Source: Lycium barbarum (Eukaryota; Streptophyta; Magnoliopsida; Solanales; Solanaceae). From it: a stretch of 64,000 bases of DNA. A model generated the notes under the pieces. It saw nothing but the letters and a program-made list of their open reading frames with translations, was not told the DNA's origin and searched no databases. Within the stretch, counting starts at the first letter, position 1. Each line of letters opens with the position of its first letter. The position numbers and the translations under genes are program-made. This document shows positions 56,660-64,000 of the stretch, piece after piece. Location: the NCBI RefSeq assembly GCF_019175385.1, contig NC_083337.1:167661713-167725712 (forward strand). The letters are read 5' to 3'.

Positions 56660-56993
56660 TATAGTGACCATTTTAATTTTTGGCCGTTCAAGAGAATACG
56701 TACCACCAACTACTCAATTTTGTTGTAGAGACGTGGCTTTTGGATCAATGATTAAATGAAGCAGATATAAGTTATAGGATTGCTTTTCAAAATGAAATGT
56801 ACTCCCCTTCGTAGCAAATTTTATTTTACACGCCCTTAAGAAATACTTTCTCCTTTTATTTTTACTTGTCCTGTATAATAAAAATAATTTTTCATTTTTA
56901 CTTGTTCAGCTTGAAAAATTAAGAGATAATTTATCATTTCATGCCTATTTTACCTTATCATTAATTATTGCTTTGAAAATTTCAAGGAATTCT

Positions 56994-58166
56994 TAAAGGA
57001 AAATATTCTATTGATAAACTCTTTGAGTCTCTGAATGCTCTCTACAATCTCCACACTATAAAATAAATTTCAGCGGCCCTATTTATAATAGTATAAAACC
57101 TACTTTAACTCAAAATATGAAAACCTATTCCTATACTAATTTGACTATAAATCCTAATTAGACATGAATTAAAATACCAAATCCTAACCAATTTTGGTTT
57201 TCTACAATTTTGAATTATTATTTCCAACATTCTCCCGTAATTCAAAATTGTATATCTAATTCTTGATCCACTTGTCGCAATCTTCAAATTGCCGAGACAC
57301 TTGTTTCCAACCCATCAATCGTTGAAGCACTTTCTCTTCAACCGTCACTCACCATTTTCCAATTAGTTGAAGCACTTTTTTTTCAACCGTCACAATAACA
57401 CTTTCTCTCTAATCGTCACAACCATTGGAGCACTTTCTCTCCAACATTCCATTGTTGAAGCACTTTCTCTTCAACCTTCACAATCGTTGGAGCACTTTCT
57501 CTTCAACCTTCACAATCGTTGGAGCACTTTCTTTCCAACATTTCAATTTTGTTGATGCACTTTCTCACCAACCTTCAATTGTTGAAGCACTTTCTCTTCA
57601 ACCTTCACAATCGTTGGAGCACTTTCTCTCCAACATTTCAACTTGTTAATGCACTTTCTCATCAACACCCAATTTTTTTTAAACCCACTTCTCCGAATTC
57701 TAGAAAAGACAGTTTGTTCCTCTTGTGGATATTTTCTTGGACCTCTTTAAACTTACAATAGTTTGTTAGTCCTTCTCAGCGTGATTGCTTTCCATGCATA
57801 TCATTAGTCTGACGTTTGCCAACATCATCATCATTGGCCAGACAGGCGGCATATATGAGTCATAGCCGCCCGCCGGCAGCGGAAGCTCTTTGATTTTCTG
57901 TTAGGATCGTAGAAGCTCTGATGCCAATTTGAAGGAGAATATTTTATTGATAAACTCTATGAATTCTCTGAACGCTCTCTACAATCTCCACACTATAAAA
58001 TAAATTGCAGCGGCCCTATTTATAATAGTATAAAACCTACTTTAACTCAAAATAGGAAAACATATTTCTATACTAATTTGACTATAAATCCTAATTAGAC
58101 ATGAATTAAAATACCAAATCCTAACCAATTTTGGTTTTCTACAATTTTGAATTATTATTTCCAACA
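56994..58166 (-). mobile_element. TRIM (miniature LTR retrotransposon), TSD ATTCT
   Basis: Near-identical LTRs of 236 and 237 bp (56994-57229 and 57930-58166) enclose a 700-bp interior. ATTCT flanks it on both sides (56989-56993, 58167-58171), and copy A has a single ATTTTTA-like site there. A minus-strand PBS (TGGCATCAGAGCTTC, 57926-57912) adjoins the right LTR and resembles the initiator-tRNA-Met site, which makes the right LTR the 5' one. TATA boxes (TATAAATA on the minus strand) lie at 57087-57080 and 58024-58017. There is no coding capacity; movement would need proteins from another element. Confidence 0.92.
57321..57666. repeat. Array of about eleven covarying hairpin units in the TRIM
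   Basis: Units of 22 nt, mostly every 30-33 bp, each with a 7-nt arm, the loop CACTTTCT and the complementary arm. Starts: 57321, 57366, about 57393 (degenerate), 57424, 57454, 57486, 57518, 57551, 57581, 57613 and 57645. Arm pairs include GTTGAAG/CTTCAAC, GTTGGAG/CTCCAAC, GTTGATG/CACCAAC and GTTAATG/CATCAAC. Open frames in this stretch are by-products of the repeat. Confidence 0.9.
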
Positions 58167-58828
58167 ATTCTTAGTGGTAGCACAACTTTCAAAGTATGTT
58201 TTATTAATTTCAATCATTAGATGACTTACTAATAATTAGGGGTGATATAGTAAAATTGTCATTTATTTATGGTTCATTAAGGAGTGTGTTCGCAAATACA
58301 GGACGAGGAAAAATGGACGAGGGAGTATTAATTAGGAGGAGTAAATGACTAGTTTTACCCTTATTTATGTCTAAGTAATAATCTCTCTCCATTAATGGCA
58401 AAATTCCACTCACTAAGGATAAAATGGGGAAAAAATAATTAATTGTGCATTGTATTTCGAAAATGATAAATAATTTGAGAAAACTATTTTTAGTAACCAC
58501 GACAGATAATTTGAGTCGGAGGGAGTAGTACTATTAGGTGCTATTTAATTAACTGTTTCTAATTATTATTAGAATTTTCATTTTTTGTTAGTTGCAAGCT
58601 TATAGTCTCCTGATTAGGAATGGCATCGTGTAGGGATGGAAGTTAGGGAGAGTGAAGCCTTAATTGAGAGAAATATTTAATCCTTTTCTATTCTAAAATC
58701 ATTTACTTCTGCAATCTCCATTCATTTCCTTTCAATTAATGTCATCAATTCGTGAATTACAAGTGTTTATTACAAATTGAAACTTTACTTTTCTCGTATT
58801 AATGAAACAAATAACTATGTACAGAAAA

Positions 58829-59546
58829 CAACAACAACCTACCCAGTGTAATCTCGCAATGTAGGGTCTGGGGAGGGTAAAGTGTACGCAGACCTTATCC
58901 TTACCTCGCAAGATAGGGAGGCTATTTCCGAAAGACCCTCGGCTCAAGAGAAAAATGGCAAAAAAGGTTAGATAAGAACAAGCAATTAGTAGTACGGGAA
59001 TGAAATAATGAAAGCGAAAAATCATGGTACAACAAACTGAAAAAAAGGAGTTGTAGCTACCACAAATGAATAATAAAAAAATAAAAAAAAATCAAAGTAC
59101 GAGAAATAATAGATTGTAGCATAAAACAAAAGACAAGAAACTATGAGGCAAAACTACGGCTACTAGTGAAAGAGGGTAAGCGGGACTACCTACTAGTCTT
59201 CTACCCTAATCTACGTCCTCCACAACTTCCTATCTAAGGTCATGTCCTCGGAAAGTTGGAACTGCGCCATGTCCTGGCTAATCACCTCTCCCCAATACTT
59301 CTTCGGCCCACCTCTACCTCTCCTGAAACCGTCCATAGCCAACCTCTCACACCTCCGCACTGGAGCATCAGTGTCTCTCCTCTTCACATGCCCAAACCAT
59401 CGCAACCTCACTTCCCCCATCTTGTCCTCCACTCAGGCCACTCCCACCTTGTCCTGGATATCTTTTCTCCTAATCCTATCTCTCCTAGTGTGCCACACAT
59501 CCATCGCAACATTCTCATTTCCGCAATTTTCATCTTCTCAACATGA
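58829..59546 (-). mobile_element. 5'-truncated RTE-clade LINE, 16-bp TSD
   Basis: The 718-bp insertion is bounded by a perfect 16-bp direct repeat AACTATGTACAGAAAA (58813-58828 and 59547-59562). On the minus strand it ends in GTTGTTGTTG, the (TTG)n tail of plant RTE elements, preceded by a GGTCTGCGTACAC-type 3' UTR. That 3' region is widely shared with solanaceous SINEs. Confidence 0.92.
59211..59432 (-). pseudogene. RTE LINE ORF C-terminus
   Basis: Encodes [40 protein letters not shown] and [12 protein letters not shown], the conserved end of the RTE reverse transcriptase ORF. The frame begins inside the truncated element and ends at its natural stop. It lacks the endonuclease and RT core. 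Confidence 0.9.
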
Positions 59547-59571
59547 AACTATGTACAGAAAATAAACACCT

Positions 59572-62500
59572 TGTTGACACCCAATTTTGTCCCGCCTCTC
59601 CTCCGAAATACCTATTCGCGCTTCTAATATTTTTTGAAAAAATTAAAAAATACTTATATTTTACTATAATTATTAGCCTCTTATCAATACCGACGTTTCA
59701 TTATTCTATTACAGTTACTAGCTATTATTATTATTATTATTATTAATTCCAATACGAGCCCAATTCACCCCCAATATTTTTGGATTAACCCAAAACAATT
59801 TTCATAGGCCATTACCCATTTTAATTCACCCCAACCCAATTTTCAGACCAGTCCACATTTTATTCCAAGCCCACATTTTAATTCACCCAGCCCATTACCT
59901 AACCAACCCGCCAGCCCACTTCCTCTAAACTGACCCGACCCGGCCCACTACTATTAAAACCCTAAAACTCATCCTTAACAAAGAGAGAGAGAGAGAGCAG
60001 CCGCAGCTCTCTCCTCTCCTTTCCCTTTTCCTTTGTCTCCCTCCCCTCTCTCTCTCTACCCACACTCTCTCTCCCACGCTCCTCTCTGACACCCCCCACT
60101 CCCCTCTGCCGCCTCCACTCCCCTCTGTCCCCCACGCCTCTGTCTCCCCACTTCTCTTTGCCCCCGCTCCTCTCTCTCTTTCTTCAGCACAAAACCTAAA
60201 AAAAAAAAAAAAAAAACCTATAAATAGTTGTTTAGTGGAATCGGAAAAGGGGTTTTTTGGATTGATGTAATTTCCCATACGGTCGGTTTTGATTCATGTA
60301 ATTCCCCAGAGAGAAGATTTTTTGATTGGTGAAACCCCCCCAAGAACCGAGAGGAGATTTTTCGGTTCATGAAATTCCCCAAGTTTGAAAGGCTGGGAAT
60401 CGCTGAAAAACCCCTCTGAAAACAGTTCTCGAATCACCACCTTTCTCTTGAAAATATAAACTTTTAACCGTTCCAGTTCCCTTAAAATATTAGTTCTAAA
60501 ATTATCTTAATATCATCCCAAAATACTAAATCCTCTTCTATTTTTTTTTCTGCTTTTGGTATTTGTTCGGATCTGAGTATGTGGAAACTCAGGATTGGTA
60601 GTGTTTCGAAGTAGATCGGAGACTCAAAGCCTCACTTCGCTGCACCTGAAGAAGGTAAACTTTCCTCCGTTTAGCATAATTGCCTTCAATTTACTGTTTA
60701 TGTCCGTATGCTTAATATTTGGTTGCGTCTGTTTAAGATTAGTCTACGATTAGTCTTAATAAGTCTGTTTTGGATTTAATTATTATTGTTAAGTTGTTAG
60801 TTGTTGACCATGTGTGGATTAATTGGTTTGTTTTAATGTTGATGTTGGTTCACATGAGTGTACCTAACTAATTTTGGGCAAATAGATATAAATTTGGAAC
60901 CCGCCCCTGGAAATCGCTAAATGCTAACAGTATTTGCTCAATCATGACCAGTTTGGTCCTTTGCCATTTTATTCAAGTAGTTGGTCAATCTGTGAATTCT
61001 CATGAAATCAGTCAGTTAAGCGTTGATGTGTTTGTGGACTCGATTAGTTTGAGTGTCATTTAACCATATGTTTATGGATGATGTCCATGTGCTAACATTT
61101 CTGGGCCATGCTTAACTGGTTGTCGTCTGCTGCATTATATGTTTAATAAAATGATTATATGGTTCATCATTTGATTCATTAGTACGTCTAGTCTAAATCA
61201 ATGATTCAAGTTCGATCTAATGGTTGCTAGGCTTATGAAATTGAAATGGAAGGAATTCTGTCCACTTTATCCCTCCTATTCCAACATGCTCAAAAAGTTA
61301 AAATCTGATTGTTCTTCTCTCATACTTGAATGTATAGTTAGGCAGTCAGTTTTAGTTATAACAGCAAATTGATATTTGAATTGGTTTTCTTGAAAATCCC
61401 TTAAATATGTTATGTCACCACAGATAGTATATTATCAAAAAATTTTCCTAAGCCCAAGTATATGTTCGGTTGAGATTCTAGTCTGTCCAAATTTAAAGAG
61501 TTTGCCTCACATCTCAAACTGAAACATTGTGTCTGAAGACTTTATTGGTCAGCCTATTAAGTGTTTATGTCAAATCTGGATTATTGAGTGTTGGATTTGA
61601 TCATTATGGTTAATTAGGTAATGCATAAAACTTTCCTGTTTGATACCATGATTAAGTGTATTCAACTCTTTATCCCCTTTTTAACTAGTGTATGAATTGA
61701 TTTTGACTGCCTGAGACATGTCTGTACCTGTTTAAATTAAGTTAGAGTCATCTGTGACCTAAGTGTTTGACCTACAAAAATGATTCCTCTGTGGTGGGTT
61801 GCTGGAGTCAAAAAATGTTCTTGAACTGTTGTTATGTTAGTTTTATTAGTTGAGTAGACTGCTGCTCCCAGTTTCGAAATTAGAACTAAGTGCATTTTGG
61901 TTGAAGTATAATTTTTCTTTGGAATCTGTGTTTGTAACTTCTATGTTCAGCTGCTTTGAAGTGGTTAGTTGATGATTACATTTAAGTAGTAAGTGAACTT
62001 AAACCATACAGATTCCTTTTTGGTGTTGCATTGTGCCATCAGCTGCCTCCCACTTCCAGAACTGGTCTTAGTGTGAAGCCTGAACATGCATTTTTATCTA
62101 TGTTTAGTTCCAGCTTTCTTTCTTTGTGTGTCACAAAATTGCAGTTTGGTCATCAGCTGATCACACATCACAAGTACTAGAGCTGAGTAAAAGATTGAAT
62201 GTGCAAACTCCAAATGATCCTTCAAGTTTCCCATATACATGTTTCTCTAAGTATATTATGCATGTTAGGTGTCCAGGACTTGTTTTGCCTGTAGCTGGGG
62301 TATCTTCTGAACTGTAGCATTTCGGTTCTTCCTTGTCTGCCATTTTGTTGATGTTGTTTGCAGTCAAGCATGCTGATCACTCTTAAAGTATTCTTAATGG
62401 ATTAGTGCTTAAAATTAGTGCATATGCTACACTTGATGTAATGGTTGCTATTATAACTTTGTTGCCTTCTTAGAGGAAACAGATTACTATACTTTGGTGA

Positions 62501-64000
62501 AATATCACTGATTTGAATAAATACTCCAGGCCCTGCATTTGTTTCTGCTTTCTAACTTAACTTGTGTACACGAAGTATACTTAATGTGTATGTACATCAC
62601 TTGTGTAATGTATAGTCTATATTATAATTTGGTGTTGTTTAAATTCTGTGCGTCGTTGCAAGTATATTTCAGTTGGTTATGTATATTTGCGCATACTACT
62701 GGTATACCTATATTTAAAACAGCTATGAATGTGTATACATGAAGTATGCTTGAATATACATAGTATATACACAATCTGCCGATTTGTTTTGAGTTTATAT
62801 TTCATATGTTAACATTATTCATTGATCGTATACTGATCCCTTTTCCTTTCATTTTATGCATGACCATCATATACGAGTCCGAGAGACTCGTCCTTCTCCG
62901 CACTTGGTGTTGGGGCCAAAAGCCCAACGCAATCTCTCTCCCGTGTCGACCCATCCACAGCAAATAAAAAGGAATTTCTGGGCTAAGCCCAATAGCAACA
63001 GCAGCAAATAGATCGTAGCAGATCCAAAATGGGCTAAGCCCATTTAAATTATCTACTCCTCTATTTATTTATTTATTTATTTATTTATTTTTGTGTGCAT
63101 TTAATTTGTATTATGCAACTAACTCTTTGTTTGTTTTTGTTTTCTTAGTTTAGAAGAATACTAATGAATTAGTGATTTAGTTTTAATATGATAGGTAGTT
63201 AATAAAAAAGGGTAACATTAGTTCCATAAGTTTCATTCCCTTTTTATGTTGAAATTATTTATAGTATTTATTTTAATAGAATAATTGATTTTCAAAATAG
63301 CATGACTACATATTATTGAGTAAAAGAATCATGTTTTATGCTCACTATCCCAGAAATTCCAAAACGTCACTAACATGCAAATATAAGTTCAAATATGTTC
63401 TATGAACAATTTTTCAAAGTTTATTCAATAATACACTTCTTTAGCCAAGTATAATTAATATAAAAGAAAGAAAACTCGGACCCTATCCGTCACATTTTAA
63501 AGAAAAATAAGTTTATGTATTTTTACATCACCATATTGATATAATATAAAATTTTGTCTAAAGTTCACATTTTGCTAAAAGGTTGTAGGCGAGTCGTTAT
63601 ATTTTGTAAGTCTTATTTTCAAAAATATTATTACATTTTCATTCAAGGCTTTAGCATGTCCAAATTTTATTTTAAATAGCTTTTAAATTCTTCTTTTATG
63701 CAATACATCATATTTTCTACGAGTATTATTTCAAATGACATTATCATTACTTTCATTTAAAGTCTTAGCGACATTTATAAGTCCCATTGTAAAAAATGGC
63801 ATTTTAAGTTTTCTTTTATAGTATATTTTCTGTAAATCTTATTTTCACTAATATTATTTTCCTTTTAAACTTTTAGCAACATTTGTGAACCATTTTAAAA
63901 TTTAAGCATTATATTTACTCTCAATTAATTAACCTAAGTTTGGTCGGATAACCGTAGTTAGCGGATTCTAAAGGATGCCTAACCCTTCCCTTTAGGATAA
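59572..64000 (+). mobile_element. Third copy of the very long LTR, cut by the window end
   Basis: Starts TGTTGACACCC nine bases after the RTE LINE's TSD and is collinear with the other two copies. It has an ATT run (59725), a (GA)n/CT-rich block (59980-60070), TATA at 60220-60226, a donor at 60655, an acceptor at 63153, the ACGAGTC hairpin at 62873-62891 and GGATAACCGTAGTTAGCGG near the end. By alignment about 190 bp remain beyond the window. Whether it is a solo LTR or the left LTR of a full element cannot be told. Confidence 0.88.

Larger units (their letters stand above)
54571..58828. repeat. Paralogous segment, copy B
   Basis: Collinear with 47719-50396. Extra content: a Helitron (55112-56659) and a TRIM (56994-58166). 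Missing: the 900-bp block and Stowaway element of copy A. The last 16 bp are the TSD of the RTE LINE that follows. Confidence 0.85.

Noticed and set aside
57321..57666. Hairpin array as a CRISPR array
   Set aside because: Spacers are short and themselves repetitive, the genome is a plant's, and the unit is part of a retroelement.
57367..57761. Three overlapping plus-strand frames rich in His/Phe/Ser (62-80 residues)
   Set aside because: They are by-products of the 32-bp hairpin array, which is open in all three frames; no start context or homology.
56994..58166. TRIM as a retrozyme (hammerhead-bearing mini-retroelement)
   Set aside because: Size and tRNA-Met-type PBS fit, but no hammerhead core (CTGATGA with GAAA) was found in the LTRs; the CTGATGC seen is part of the PBS.

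Overview
This window is nuclear DNA from a flowering plant, most likely a nightshade (Solanaceae). The sequence is AT-rich, intergenic and dense in nested transposons. The lineage call rests on tRNA-derived SINEs whose bodies I recognise as Solanaceae SINE types, an RTE-clade LINE tail ending in (TTG)n, and a plant-mobile-domain gene with intron and C-terminal features I know from solanaceous genomes. Species cannot be fixed from sequence alone. No rRNA gene, tRNA gene or CRISPR array was seen, and nothing suggests bacterial DNA.

Layout. 0.3-4.8 kb (minus): a plant-mobile-domain (PMD) gene with eight recognisable exons, broken in exon 1 by a 1.3 kb solo LTR with a perfect 5-bp target-site duplication (TSD). 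6.0-6.2 kb: four consecutive hairpins. 7.2-11.2 kb (plus): the C-terminal two exons of a gibberellin-2-oxidase-like 2OG/Fe(II) dioxygenase, separated by a 3.4 kb repeat-filled intron. A Tourist-type MITE abuts its stop codon, and inside that MITE lies a chimeric piece of plastid DNA (psaB joined to rpl2). 11.9-15.7 kb: a complete-ended but decayed hAT transposon. 15.7-22 kb: SINEs, MITEs and anonymous repeats. 22.1-25.6 kb: a Helitron (3' end at left) containing a truncated L1 LINE, followed by further Helitron 5' termini.

26.8-47.3 kb is a three-level nest. A 4.5 kb very long LTR (TSD AGAAA) is split by a 16.0 kb Athila-like Ty3/gypsy element (TSD CTTAG). That element has its second ORF split by a 3.0 kb copy of the same long LTR (TSD CCAGT). 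The Athila element keeps both LTRs, PBS, PPT, gag, protease, RT, RNase H and integrase on the minus strand, but has at least four in-frame stops and two frameshifts.

47.7-58.8 kb holds two direct paralogous copies of a gene-free segment, separated by a roughly nine-copy 150-bp tandem array. Comparing the copies gives empty sites for a Helitron, a Stowaway MITE and a TRIM. The TRIM's internal region is an array of about eleven short hairpin units with compensatory changes. 58.8-59.5 kb is an RTE LINE tail with a 16-bp TSD. From 59.6 kb to the end lies a third long LTR, cut by the window edge.

The only candidate host genes are the partial dioxygenase and a very tentative first exon near 54.4 kb. 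The most unusual theme is that several unrelated elements (the PMD flank, the Athila-type LTR promoters, the long LTR and the TRIM) carry clusters of short self-complementary units. Sequence differs between families and often between units, but pairing is mostly preserved.
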